A model generated the notes under the pieces. It was not told where the DNA came from and searched no databases. It worked only from the letters and a program-made list of their open reading frames with translations. Position numbers and translations under genes: made by a program. Shown here one piece after another: positions 7,724-15,741 of a DNA stretch of 32,669 nucleotides (its first letter is position 1; each line of letters opens with the position of its first letter). This DNA comes from Porphyromonas sp. COT-239 OH1446. GTDB taxonomy: Bacteria > Bacteroidota > Bacteroidia > Bacteroidales > Porphyromonadaceae. Location: NCBI RefSeq assembly GCF_000768875.1, contig NZ_JRAO01000027.1, positions 124,897 through 157,565 on the forward strand. Direction: 5' to 3'.

Positions 7724-9076
7724 TTAGCGAATAGTCGTAGTCCCGTAGCCTGGTACGGTAAAGCTCTGCCCAGCCTTGAGGTCAGGATGCATGAAGATAT
7801 CTGAGGGCGAGGGTAGGCTACGGCGATAATTGGCAATCAGGCTATTGGCACGAGAGGCCACAGAGGGGTCTAGGCTAGCGGCCTGCTGTAGCTTGTCGAT
7901 CACGAGATAGTAGACACAGCGCTGCTTCACCTTGTCGTCTGGGAAGATGCGGTCGGCATCGTTACCGATCATCTGAGCCAGGAGGATGAGCGAGGGACCT
8001 GAGCGAGGGTTCTCTGCCAGGGCCTTATTGCTGTAGCTGCGGGCATCGGAGAATTTATTCTGCTTGAGGGCAATCTGCGCCAAACCTTCGTAGCACTTGG
8101 CCCTATCGGTAGCCTCCTGAGAGTGCTCGATGGCCTTGAGCAAATACTCCGTAGCCTCCTCGTAGCGACCACTCGAGAGGGCATCGCTGGCGATACCTAC
8201 GGCTGCACGGGCAGAGGGTTCGAAGGCGAAAAGATAGCGACTAGCCTTACTGTAGGCTGGCGACTCACAGCCAGCGAACTGGAAGAGGGAGCAGGCAAAG
8301 CTGAGGAAGTCTTTGTTGTCCTTGTTCTCCTCTACCTTCTCTACGGTGTAGATCTTGTTGATGAGCTCACAGTTTGCGAAGCCACTCTGAACGAACTCTG
8401 TATCCATCTGTGTCTTGACAGTGAGGATCTTATTGACCGTAGTGCTATCCTCGGCGGCGGCGGCAACCTGCTTGTCGAGGTAGTCGCTCATGAGCATATA
8501 CTCCTTGACGTAGGCCTCCTCCTGGCTCTTGTCCTTGAGGGCTATAGCACGAGAGGCATTGGCATGGAAATAGAGTAGCTGTGGAGATGCCTCATGCTTG
8601 CTGGCCTCAATCACAGGGCGTGTCCAGCTGAGGATCTGATTGTAGTCTACATCGGCCTGCATCAGGGTGATATAGTCCGTGATTTTGCTGCTCATGATCA
8701 CATCGACACCGTGGCGAGGGTCGTTGCCAAAGTACTTCGCACGATCATCATGGAGCTTGAGCAGACGATTGATCAGCTCCATTCTCTTCGTAGCATCCTT
8801 CTCCTGTCCGATGCGCCACTTGAGGATGCGAGAGCCGTGGATGTAGATGTTCTTGCTCGAGGCAGGACAGTCTCTGTAAGCCTTCTCCCAGGGTGCGATA
8901 GCCTCCTGCATAGAGCCGCTACGCACGAAGCCTCCGAATAAGGAGAGATTTTGGCGACAATCGATGCTGTCCTTACCTGAACCGAAGGGAGTGCCCGTGG
9001 CAGCTCCTGTCTGAGCATAAGCAGAGGTGGCAACGAATGTGAGGGCTGCACCTAAGATAAACTTCTTTAGCTTCAT
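7724..9076 (-). CDS. Exported TPR-repeat protein
   Basis: A 450-residue exported protein with signal peptide MKLKKFILGAALTFVATSAYAQ. It contains several helical tetratricopeptide-like repeats; the clearest are at about 300-370 (ASDALSSGRYEEATEYLLKA, then YEGLAQIALKQNKFSDARSYSNKALAENPRSGPSL). The N-terminal part begins with a conserved region (FGGFVRSGSMQEAIAPWEKAYRDCP) that also reads as TPR. TPRs mediate protein contacts, so a periplasmic or outer-membrane assembly partner is plausible, but the exact role is unknown. It lies 44 bp downstream of the barrel gene and upstream of lptC. In Bacteroidales, coaX, a barrel protein, a TPR protein, lptC and a CorC-type gene often occur together (from memory of the lineage). 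Confidence 0.85.
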   Translation of the reverse strand: MKLKKFILGAALTFVATSAYAQTGAATGTPFGSGKDSIDCRQNLSLFGGFVRSGSMQEAIAPWEKAYRDCPASSKNIYIHGSRILKWRIGQEKDATKRMELINRLLKLHDDRAKYFGNDPRHGVDVIMSSKITDYITLMQADVDYNQILSWTRPVIEASKHEASPQLLYFHANASRAIALKDKSQEEAYVKEYMLMSDYLDKQVAAAAEDSTTVNKILTVKTQMDTEFVQSGFANCELINKIYTVEKVEENKDNKDFLSFACSLFQFAGCESPAYSKASRYLFAFEPSARAAVGIASDALSSGRYEEATEYLLKAIEHSQEATDRAKCYEGLAQIALKQNKFSDARSYSNKALAENPRSGPSLILLAQMIGNDADRIFPDDKVKQRCVYYLVIDKLQQAASLDPSVASRANSLIANYRRSLPSPSDIFMHPDLKAGQSFTVPGYGTTTIR

Positions 9077-9120
9077 TACTTATAGAGTCTTAAAGTGTTA
9101 CAATCATTGATTTTGAGTGC

Positions 9121-10467
9121 CTAGTGCACACGAGCCTTGCGAAACCAAGCCTCGTTGAAGGTCAACCCCAGCGTAATGCCAAGGTAGTGCTCTCGGATCA
9201 TAGATGGCCGCTGAGGCGAGAGATACTTGTAATTGACTGCAAGGTTGAGGAAGGAGCGCATATCCACCAGAGGGAGGGCCATCCCCAGAGAGGCTCCGAG
9301 CTCCTGATAGCCAGCAAAGTCCGATGAGGCAGGCAGGGCGATCTTCATGTGCCCCTGACCGAAGCTCAAGCCGAAGCGATAACGAGCGCGCTTGAAGATG
9401 CTTCGGCTGCGTGCCGAAGGCAAGATCTCTGCTCCGAGAGCAAGGCTATAGGTATCGGCTAGCTGACCAATCTGTACCCCCTCCTGGTCGATGAGCTTAC
9501 CCACCTGATTGCGGTACTTAGCACTAGACCACTGGCTATAACGCAAGTCTGCCCCAACGAGCATCTTGTCCTGGATGCGATACGAAGCCCCGAAGCCCAA
9601 TGATAGGGGTAGGGTGTAGTGCCCGTTGGTAGTGATTGTATCACGCTTGAGAACAATGCTGTTACCTGTCGCAGAGTTGATCGCCAGGCGGTTCTCCTGC
9701 TCCTCCACAGAGAGCGATGTAGGCAGGCTAGCCGTTACACCAAGGGTTAGGGATCTCTGTCCCTTGTCGCCGAAGGCGATCTCGTACTGAGTGCCAAGGT
9801 CGAACTTGACCCCCCTCAGATCCATCCGATCTGTGAAGACAGGGTTGATCGCCCCTGGTGTCGAGTAGATCACCCTGCGCTCGTGAGCGTTCACCCCAAA
9901 GAGGAAGGAGGCATTCGCTCCAATGCTCAGTCCCTTGAGTGGGGTAAGGGCCGAGAAACCAAGATAGAGATTGTTGTACGTCCCCTCGCCCGAGTAAGTG
10001 CGTACCGAGGTCTTGCCGTCCTCGCCTGTCGAGAGGGTCTCAGGGCTGCCGAAGCGGTAACCTGTCGTCGCCCAAGGCATGATGCCTGCGCTCATAGCTA
10101 GCGAACGGCCGAGCGGCATGAGGATAGTCATGTACTCGAGGTTACCTAGCGTGCGGGCATCGGACCGCTTCCCCTCAGCAATCCATCCGTTACGCAGCGA
10201 TACGGCTACGTCCATGATAAAGGTCAGCGAGTCTACTGCACTGTAAGAGGCTGGATTGCCAGGGTTGATGATATAGGCATCTCTCAGACCAACCGAAAGG
10301 CCTCCCATAGCACGGCTGCCCGCAGTGGTATTGGGCGAGAGCATCCCATAGCCATAGCGGCTATAGGGCGAACGCTCATTGTTCTGTGCCGTAGACACGC
10401 TAGGCACTAGGGGCAGGATGGCCAGGGCCATGAGGCCGATACATCTAGTTATTTTGCGGATCATCAT
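9121..10467 (-). CDS. Outer-membrane beta-barrel protein
   Basis: A 448-residue predicted outer-membrane barrel. Signal peptide at about 1-27 (ending VSTAQ), then NNERSPYSRYGYGMLSPNTTAGSRAMGG, a start typical of Bacteroidetes barrel proteins related in style to FadL/PorV-like channels. Alternating hydrophobic beta-strands follow, with aromatic girdle residues and a strand-like C-terminus. No specific channel family could be assigned. Its start overlaps the coaX stop by 4 bp, so it is translationally coupled to a cytosolic kinase, and the TPR gene follows after 44 bp. Context suggests a role in outer-membrane biogenesis or transport together with lptC; that is inference. Confidence 0.85.
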   Translation of the reverse strand: MMIRKITRCIGLMALAILPLVPSVSTAQNNERSPYSRYGYGMLSPNTTAGSRAMGGLSVGLRDAYIINPGNPASYSAVDSLTFIMDVAVSLRNGWIAEGKRSDARTLGNLEYMTILMPLGRSLAMSAGIMPWATTGYRFGSPETLSTGEDGKTSVRTYSGEGTYNNLYLGFSALTPLKGLSIGANASFLFGVNAHERRVIYSTPGAINPVFTDRMDLRGVKFDLGTQYEIAFGDKGQRSLTLGVTASLPTSLSVEEQENRLAINSATGNSIVLKRDTITTNGHYTLPLSLGFGASYRIQDKMLVGADLRYSQWSSAKYRNQVGKLIDQEGVQIGQLADTYSLALGAEILPSARSRSIFKRARYRFGLSFGQGHMKIALPASSDFAGYQELGASLGMALPLVDMRSFLNLAVNYKYLSPQRPSMIREHYLGITLGLTFNEAWFRKARVH

Positions 10468-11189
10468 TTGTTATACTCCAATATTACATTCAGGCCGCTG
10501 AGCACGAGGTTACGCACGGCCATCGTTTTGTTTCTAAGATGAGGGGCGAGCTTGGGGGCATCGCCGCCAGAGACGAAGACAAGAGCATCCGAATGCTCTG
10601 CTCGTAAGGCATCTATGTAGGCATCCATCTCATAGAGCAACCCCTGCATCACTCCTAACGCTAGAGCTTGCTGAGTATTGTGTCCGTAGGGTGCGCCGTC
10701 GAGGGCTGGCTCGACCCAGGGCAGACGAGAGGTGAAGTGCTGTAGTGCCTTGGCACGCAGCGAGAGACCTGCCGAGATGTTGCCTCCGACATATACCCCT
10801 GCCGAGGAGATACGTTCGTAGGTAACAGCCGTACCGGCATCGATCACGAGACACTCACGTCCGAGCGTTCCGAGAGCAACAGCCCCGACGACAGCGGCCA
10901 CTCGGTCTGTTCCCAGAGTGGTACGGTCGTAGGCGATCTCTACGGGCACGGGCGTGTGGGCATCCATGTTGATGACCAGGGGCAAGCGATCCTGCAATAG
11001 GCGAAGCGGCTCATGATCCACATCAGCTACAGAGCTATAGATGGCGGCCGAGATCTCGGGATGGCGATCAAGAAGGCTATTGACCTCGGGCCAATAGAGC
11101 CGAGGAAGCACATAATTCTTGAGCACACGCCGAGCATCGCACACAGCGATCTTGCATACAGTATTGCCTTGATCTATTACTAAGTTCAC
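10464..11189 (-). CDS. coaX: Type III pantothenate kinase
   Basis: Phosphorylates pantothenate, the first step of coenzyme A synthesis. The 241-residue protein belongs to the CoaX/ASKHA fold: N-terminal phosphate loop DQGNT at 6-10, GTDR at 93-96 (pantothenate-binding segment), DAGTAVT at 117-123, and GGNISAGL at 135-142. The length is slightly under the roughly 250 usual. First gene of a minus-strand run into the envelope genes, overlapping the barrel gene by 4 bp. A weak -7-like box lies about 26 bp upstream. Divergent from queC across a repeat-filled intergenic region. Confidence 0.95.
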   Translation of the reverse strand: MNLVIDQGNTVCKIAVCDARRVLKNYVLPRLYWPEVNSLLDRHPEISAAIYSSVADVDHEPLRLLQDRLPLVINMDAHTPVPVEIAYDRTTLGTDRVAAVVGAVALGTLGRECLVIDAGTAVTYERISSAGVYVGGNISAGLSLRAKALQHFTSRLPWVEPALDGAPYGHNTQQALALGVMQGLLYEMDAYIDALRAEHSDALVFVSGGDAPKLAPHLRNKTMAVRNLVLSGLNVILEYNK

Positions 11190-11214
11190 GAAGGCTTGTC
11201 CTTGAATTAGAGTA

Positions 11215-11222
11215 CAAAGAAA
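11215..11222 (-). promoter_or_regulatory. Candidate -7 box for coaX
   Basis: The minus strand reads TTTCTTTG, one mismatch from TAnnTTTG, with a leader of about 20 nt to the ATG at 11189. Confidence 0.35.
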
Positions 11223-11349
11223 CGCTTTTTTTGTGGAATAAGCCCCCTTGCCGAGAGGGCAAACCTACAAACTAACTTCCCCCCAGCCCCCAACAGGGCC
11301 TCGATCTCCCTCCTCGAACTCCAAGGATAAAGTATAGCGGCTATCCGAT

Positions 11350-11558
11350 CCTTCGGAAGTGTAGGAGCGCAGGTGAGGTATAAGTAGAGCCTCGATCAAG
11401 GTGATAGATAGGGCCTCCTCAGAGACATAAGTAGGAGTGCCATCGAGATATAGATAGGGCTTCAATCGAAGTATAAGTAGGAGCTCGATGGAGATATAAG
11501 TAGGAGCGCAATCGAGGCGATAGATAGGATCTCCATCGGGCAGATAATAGGCTTACAA
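11350..11558 (+). repeat. Intergenic 23-bp modular repeat array B (9 units, one orientation)
   Basis: Nine forward units whose core hexamers start at 11361, 11384, 11408, 11431, 11454, 11477, 11500, 11524 and 11547, so the period is 23 (twice 24). The unit consensus is TCGAGATATAAGTAGGA followed by GCTCGA. Two core variants occur, TAAGTAGGA and TAGATAGGA, partly alternating. The unit ends (TCGAG/CTCGA) are inverted copies of each other. The array lies in the 550-bp gap between divergent coaX and queC. The rest of that gap (11223-11349 and 11559-11712) shows no gene, only a C-rich patch near 11279-11300 and weak small hairpins. Period-driven open frames on the minus strand here are artefacts. 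Confidence 0.88.
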
Positions 11559-11712
11559 GCAGGGTCTCGAGACGACACTTCAGTTGCAAAGAAGAGAAGA
11601 TAGCCACAAAATACTAGCAGATAAGCAAATAGATATCCTTATGCTGCTCATGCCGTAGGGCTCTAGGCGTTCGAGGCACGGGGGAGAGAGTTGGAGCTTG
11701 AGAGATAATGCC

Positions 11713-11720
11713 TATCTTTA
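11713..11720 (+). promoter_or_regulatory. Candidate -7 box for queC
   Basis: TATCTTTA, one mismatch from TAnnTTTG at the last base. It lies 20 bp before the ATG at 11740 and supports that start over the TTG at 11698. No preQ1-riboswitch-like structure was recognised between it and the gene. Confidence 0.4.
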
Positions 11721-11739
11721 CCTGCAAGTGATTAGAGAC

Positions 11740-12432
11740 ATGATACAGGAGCACATCCAAGATCCTCAGCACCTCGGCCTCATCGTCCTCTCGGGCGGTA
11801 TGGACAGCGTAACCCTACTCTACGAGTATAGGGAGCGGATTGGCCTTGCCCTATCCTTCGACTACGGAGCCAAGCACAATGCTCGAGAGCTGCCCTGCGC
11901 TCGCTACCACTGTGAGCGTCTCGGCATCCCCCACATCATCATCCCCCTGGGCTTCATGGGTGAGTACTTCCGCAGCTCACTGCTGCTCTCAGGTGGCGAC
12001 ATCCCCCTGGGCCAGTATGACGAGCACAATATTCAGAGTACCGTCGTCCCCTTCCGCAACGGGATCATGCTCTCCATCGCCGCAGGCCTGGCCGAGAGCC
12101 ATGCACTCGGGAGCATTTACATTGCTAATCACTTCGGCGACCATGCCCTCTACCCCGACTGCCGAGCCAGCTTCATCGAGCCCATGACCAGGGCCGTTAG
12201 GGAGGGAACGACCAATGCCGTCGAGCTCATAGCCCCCTACACCCACCTCGACAAGGGCCAAATAGCCAGCATCGGGGCACGCCTAGGCATCGACTACAGC
12301 CATACCTGGAGCTGCTATCAGGGGCGAGAGCTGCACTGCGGAGAGTGCTCCACCTGCCTGGAGCGACGTGAGGCTATGGCCCAAGCCGGACTAGAGGACC
12401 CCACTGCCTACGAGAGCAAACCAATACAATAG
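11740..12432 (+). CDS. queC: 7-cyano-7-deazaguanine synthase (preQ0 synthase)
   Basis: ATP-dependent conversion of 7-carboxy-7-deazaguanine to preQ0 for queuosine tRNA modification. With the ATG at 11740 the protein has 230 residues. Seen: PP-loop SGGMDS at 18-23, FDYGAKHNARE, STVVPFRNGIML, IANHFGDHALYPDCR, and the structural zinc cysteines Cys192, Cys200, Cys203 and Cys206 (CYQGRELHCGECSTC). The frame is open back to a TTG at 11698, but those 14 extra residues are not needed by the family and overlap the -7 box. No other queuosine genes (queD, queE, queF) are in the window. A stem-loop separates it from rfbC. Confidence 0.94.
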   Translation: MIQEHIQDPQHLGLIVLSGGMDSVTLLYEYRERIGLALSFDYGAKHNARELPCARYHCERLGIPHIIIPLGFMGEYFRSSLLLSGGDIPLGQYDEHNIQSTVVPFRNGIMLSIAAGLAESHALGSIYIANHFGDHALYPDCRASFIEPMTRAVREGTTNAVELIAPYTHLDKGQIASIGARLGIDYSHTWSCYQGRELHCGECSTCLERREAMAQAGLEDPTAYESKPIQ

Positions 12433-12441
12433 CAAACAAAG

Positions 12442-12483
12442 AGGAGGCCTACAGCACGGGATCTACCCGACTGTAAGCCTCCT
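12442..12483 (+). terminator. Long stem-loop between queC and rfbC
   Basis: AGGAGGCCTACAG (12442-12454) pairs with CTGTAAGCCTCCT (12471-12483) with one mismatch, and an inner CGGG/CCCG pair extends the stem. There is no T-tract after it. Either a queC terminator of Rho-assisted type, or an attenuator or stabilising hairpin in the rfbC leader, whose ATG is 18 bp away. Confidence 0.5.
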
Positions 12484-12501
12484 GGTGTAATATACAAGAC
12501 T

Positions 12502-13041
12502 ATGACTTATCACGAGACTTCCATCCCTGGCCTATGGCTCATCGAGCCGGCCATACACACGGATGAGCGTGGCTACTTCTTCGAGAGCTACAATGCTGAC
12601 GATTTCGCTCGCCGCATCGGCAGCCTAACCTTCGTACAGGATAACCAATCTCGCTCCAAGCGTGGAGTGCTACGTGGACTGCACATGCAGTACGCCCCCT
12701 ACGAGCAGGCCAAGCTCGTGCGCTGCCTCGAGGGTTCGATCATGGACGTTGCCGTCGATCTGCGCCCAGGTTCTAGGCACTATGGCAAGCACTTCGCCGT
12801 CGAACTATCTGCAGAGAACTATCTGCAGCTCTTCGTTCCCCGAGGCTTCGCTCATGGCTTCATCACCCTGTCAGATTTTGCCACGGTACACTACAAGGTA
12901 GACTCTCTCTACACTCCACACGCCGAACGAGTGATCCGCTTCGACGACCCTAAGCTAGGTATCGACTGGCAGGCCCTGAGTGGCATACCCACTGAACAAT
13001 TCGTTCTCTCGGAGAAGGATCAACGAGCCGAACGCCTCTAA
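12502..13041 (+). CDS. rfbC: dTDP-4-dehydrorhamnose 3,5-epimerase
   Basis: Third step of dTDP-L-rhamnose synthesis: epimerises dTDP-4-keto-6-deoxyglucose at C3 and C5. The 179-residue cupin protein has DERGYFFESYN near 21-31, VLRGLHMQ at 56-63 with the catalytic His61, the FVPRGFAHGF segment at 111-120 and the conserved Tyr131. The length is normal. It is separated from rfbD (20025) by about 7 kb, and rfbA and rfbB are absent, so the rhamnose pathway is scattered. No clear TAnnTTTG box precedes it, so it may be read from the queC promoter. Convergent with the DUF721 gene, only 13 bp apart. Confidence 0.96.
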   Translation: MTYHETSIPGLWLIEPAIHTDERGYFFESYNADDFARRIGSLTFVQDNQSRSKRGVLRGLHMQYAPYEQAKLVRCLEGSIMDVAVDLRPGSRHYGKHFAVELSAENYLQLFVPRGFAHGFITLSDFATVHYKVDSLYTPHAERVIRFDDPKLGIDWQALSGIPTEQFVLSEKDQRAERL

Positions 13042-13054
13042 CACCCCTACCTTG

Positions 13055-13345
13055 CTAGATCAAGATCAACTGGCGCAATAGCTCAGCCTGTATGCGCTCG
13101 TTGATCTGTCGTACTAACGTCTCCCGCTGTAGCGAGAGGTGATGACGTATGACCGAGGAGGTTGTCTGCACCACGAGCTTACCCTCGTGTATATCTATAT
13201 GTGAGATAAAGGGAAGTTCTCGCTCGAGCAGCTCCCTTACCACGATGATGGCCTGCCGCTCGAGCAGGCCTTCGTGTATATTGGGCTCTTCCTCGAGGAA
13301 GTCCTTGAGAATATCGCCGATGAGGCGAGAGTCCTTACGCTTCAT
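13055..13345 (-). CDS. DUF721/DciA-like protein
   Basis: A 96-residue protein of the DUF721 family, found downstream of recF in Bacteroidetes. The family includes DciA, a replicative-helicase loader or operator, so a role in replication is possible but unproven here. Seen: MKRKDSRLIGDILKDFLEEE at the N-terminus, and HIDIHEGKLVVQTTSSVIRHHLSLQRETLVRQIN in the core, which resembles the family's 'L.V.v.ssvwr.EL...r..L...lN' pattern. The start at 13345 overlaps the recF stop by 11 bp; the longer frame up to 13480 simply reads inside recF. It lacks the usual Trp in the central 'lW..vvG' region, so it may be a divergent member. Confidence 0.8.
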   Translation of the reverse strand: MKRKDSRLIGDILKDFLEEEPNIHEGLLERQAIIVVRELLERELPFISHIDIHEGKLVVQTTSSVIRHHLSLQRETLVRQINERIQAELLRQLILI

Positions 13346-14450
13346 GATAATCAATAGGCGTGATGACACCATGCGAGACCTCGAAGAGGCGATAGTCATC
13401 ACCCAGCGAGGCGACAATCTCATCCAGGTGCTTGCGATTGGTGTCGGTAACGAAGATCTGCCCAAAAGCTTCGCCTCCAACCAGCTCGATGATGCGCTCT
13501 ACCCGCTCGGCATCGAGCTTGTCGAAGACATCATCCAAGAGCAGCATGGGCCGCTCCTGGGCCGAGAGGCTGAGCAGGATGTACTGGGCTAGCTTGAGAC
13601 TGATGACAAAGGTTTTGTTCTGCCCCTGGGAGCCAACCTTGCGGATGAGCTCGCCCTCTAGGAGCATCAGGAGCTCATCCTTGTGAATACCCTCTGTTGT
13701 GAAGCCTACAGCCCGGTCTCGAGCTCGACTGAAGGTGAGCAGCCCGAGCAGGCGACCCTCAGTCTCATGCAGACCGCTTAGGTACTCTAGGCTTACTCGA
13801 TCCGCCCCCGAAGAGATGGCTGTATAGAACCGCTGGAAGTGGGGGATGAACTCCTCAATAAACCTCTTCCTACGCTCATAGACCACCCTACCCCATCGAT
13901 CTAGCTGCATATCCAGCACATCGAGGAGGGCATCCGAGACTGAGGTCTCCTTCAGCAGGCTATTGCGCTGCTGTAGAGTCTTGTGGTATTGGCTTAGGGC
14001 ATTCAGATAGACGGCATCCTGCTGCGATAGCTGCTGATCAACGAAGCGTCGCCGCTCCTCACTCCCCCCGAGGATTAACTGATAATCTTCAGGCGAGACG
14101 ATCACCAGCGGGAAGCGACCGATGTGTTCGGAGAAACGCTGATACTCCTTCTTATTACGCTTGAGGATCTTGCCCTTACCAGGGCGGATCTGTAGGAGCA
14201 GACTCTGCACATCCTCACTGTCCGAGAGATAAGAGGCGTCAAGCACCGCTGCCTCCTCCCCACGACGCACCGCCAGGGCGTCCGTGATCCCGAGGTGGCT
14301 CTTAGTGAAGGAGAGATAGTGGAGAGCATCCAGTACATTGGTCTTGCCCATGCCGTTGAGACCGATGAAGCAGTTGAGCTTGTCAGAGAAATGACAGCTC
14401 GCCGAGGCAATGCTCTTGAAATTGATAATATGAAGCTCTCTCAGACGCAT
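13335..14450 (-). CDS. recF: DNA replication and repair protein RecF
   Basis: SMC-like ABC ATPase that helps RecOR load RecA at single-strand gaps. The 371-residue protein has Walker A GLNGMGKTN at 30-38, the ABC signature GSQGQNKT, and Walker B with D-loop PMLLLDDVFDKLDAERVERI. The length is typical. It lies 13 bp after comB and overlaps the DUF721 gene, in the Bacteroidetes-type recF-DUF721 pair. dnaA, dnaN and gyrB are not beside it, so this is not an origin-type recF locus. Confidence 0.96.
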   Translation of the reverse strand: MRLRELHIINFKSIASASCHFSDKLNCFIGLNGMGKTNVLDALHYLSFTKSHLGITDALAVRRGEEAAVLDASYLSDSEDVQSLLLQIRPGKGKILKRNKKEYQRFSEHIGRFPLVIVSPEDYQLILGGSEERRRFVDQQLSQQDAVYLNALSQYHKTLQQRNSLLKETSVSDALLDVLDMQLDRWGRVVYERRKRFIEEFIPHFQRFYTAISSGADRVSLEYLSGLHETEGRLLGLLTFSRARDRAVGFTTEGIHKDELLMLLEGELIRKVGSQGQNKTFVISLKLAQYILLSLSAQERPMLLLDDVFDKLDAERVERIIELVGGEAFGQIFVTDTNRKHLDEIVASLGDDYRLFEVSHGVITPIDYHEA

Positions 14451-14463
14451 ACTAGTCTATCCA

Positions 14464-15207
14464 TTAGTCGAGGATACGCAGCCACTCATCTCCATTGGGT
14501 TCTAGTCCCACAACGATCGGGTGGCTATCAAGCTGCATACAGTAGGGCACAGCCCCCTCGTGCCCAGCCGAGCATAGACGCTCGTAATGCTCACAGGAGC
14601 GGATGTAGTCAATACGCTCCTCAAGCGTGAGGCAATGGGCTGCCCAGAGGTCAGTCATCATACGGGCAGCATCGCCCATAGCCTTGCCTCGGCCACTCAG
14701 CTCGAGCTCATAGCCCAATGCCCCTGCATAGAGGCAGTCTTCGCTCGAGACATGCCCCTGCCATCCTGCCGCCACGACAACGACCTCGCCGATGCCACGA
14801 CGCTCTAACAGGTCAAGCGTAGCCGATACATTGAGCATACTACCGATGAGCACATAGCCAGCACCAGCCTCTCGGGCAATGCGTAGCGACCGAGTGCCAT
14901 TGGTCGTCGTTAGGACAATACGCCTACCCCCCACCCGCTCGGGGGTGTACTCCTTAGGGTCATTGCCCAGGTCGGCGAAGTCGCAGCGGCGAACATTCCG
15001 CTCGGCAGCGATAAGGCAGCCAAGCTCTCGACCTCTCTTCTGGGCCTCCTCCGTCGTGGCTACAGGCAGGATCGCCTCGGCACCATGGGCCATGGCCGTA
15101 ATCATCGTCGTCGAAGCTCGAAATATATCTGTGATCAGCACCGCAGCACCATCTCGGTGGTAGAGCCCATAGAGCTCGGGGCTAGGGCAGAGGAAGAGTT
15201 GGATCAT
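14464..15207 (-). CDS. ComB family 2-phosphosulfolactate phosphatase-like protein
   Basis: A 247-residue member of the ComB family, named for the 2-phosphosulfolactate phosphatase step of coenzyme M synthesis in methanogens. Seen: ITDIFRASTT at 25-34, GNDPKEYTPE at 81-90, TTNGTR at 101-106, and AGWQGHVSSEDCLYAG near 150-165, the conserved acidic and loop segments of the family. The start at 15207 (MIQLFLCPSPEL) fits; an ATG at 15252 would add 15 unlikely residues. Bacteroidetes are not known to make coenzyme M, and comA or comC partners are not visible, so the true substrate is open. Packed between a membrane-protein gene (47 bp) and recF (13 bp). Confidence 0.9.
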   Translation of the reverse strand: MIQLFLCPSPELYGLYHRDGAAVLITDIFRASTTMITAMAHGAEAILPVATTEEAQKRGRELGCLIAAERNVRRCDFADLGNDPKEYTPERVGGRRIVLTTTNGTRSLRIAREAGAGYVLIGSMLNVSATLDLLERRGIGEVVVVAAGWQGHVSSEDCLYAGALGYELELSGRGKAMGDAARMMTDLWAAHCLTLEERIDYIRSCEHYERLCSAGHEGAVPYCMQLDSHPIVVGLEPNGDEWLRILD

Positions 15208-15254
15208 AAAGTCATTGATTAGTCTGTAAATAAAATAGCCGAAGCTCCTCACCC

Positions 15255-15713
15255 CTAGCAGGGGGACGTCCCCAGCACTCTCTGGGCAGAGGCCACGAAA
15301 GGCTCGGCATCCTCGAGCGAGAGCTTTCGCTCGCTGCCATCCTTGAGCTTAATGAGCACCGTATGCCTAGATCCCTCAACGAGGCTAATGCTATACACCT
15401 GTGTCAGCGGCAGATGTTGCTTGCGAGAGAGCGACCCATAGCCCGAGAGGACGATATGCCCCAGCTCCTCATCCAGGATCAGCGAGACAGGGCGGATGGC
15501 AAAGTAAATCCCGACAAAGATGAGACTCAGGACGAGGTACACCGTATAGCGGGCAACGAGCGAGGCCTCGACCAAGGGCTGCTGCATGGCCTTGATGAGG
15601 ACATAGTCTAGCATGAGAACAAAGCCCAGGAGCATGTAGTCCAACAGTCTGCGTAGCCCCTTGGGCGAGAAGCCGAGGAGGTAAAATCTGGTTTTGAGGT
15701 CTTTGTGCGACAT
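15255..15713 (-). CDS. Small membrane protein, bPH-like, function unknown
   Basis: A 152-residue protein with two predicted membrane segments (about 23-41 and 54-74) followed by a soluble beta-rich domain of about 75 residues (SLILDEELGHIVLSGYGSLSRKQHLPLTQVYSISLVEGS..., broken here), which resembles a bacterial PH-like fold. I do not recognise a named family. It lies between xseA and comB in a dense minus-strand run, with gaps of 28 and 47 bp, so it is probably co-transcribed. It occupies the place where the small subunit xseB would often be, but it is too large and has membrane segments, so it is not XseB. Confidence 0.75.
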   Translation of the reverse strand: MSHKDLKTRFYLLGFSPKGLRRLLDYMLLGFVLMLDYVLIKAMQQPLVEASLVARYTVYLVLSLIFVGIYFAIRPVSLILDEELGHIVLSGYGSLSRKQHLPLTQVYSISLVEGSRHTVLIKLKDGSERKLSLEDAEPFVASAQRVLGTSPC

Positions 15714-15741
15714 AGTGCCTGAGTATATCGAAGTGAATGTA

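Noticed and set aside
11350-11558. CRISPR array
   Set aside because: No constant repeat alternating with unique spacers, units abut at 23 bp and vary throughout, and no cas genes are nearby.
11265-11607. Two minus-strand ORFs (66 and 62 codons) in the coaX-queC gap
   Set aside because: Their peptides only mirror the repeat period (three units of 23 bp are 69 bp, or 23 codons); they are products of array B.
11641-11739. preQ1 riboswitch ahead of queC
   Set aside because: No recognisable preQ1 aptamer pattern between the promoter-like box and the start codon; the leader is too short.
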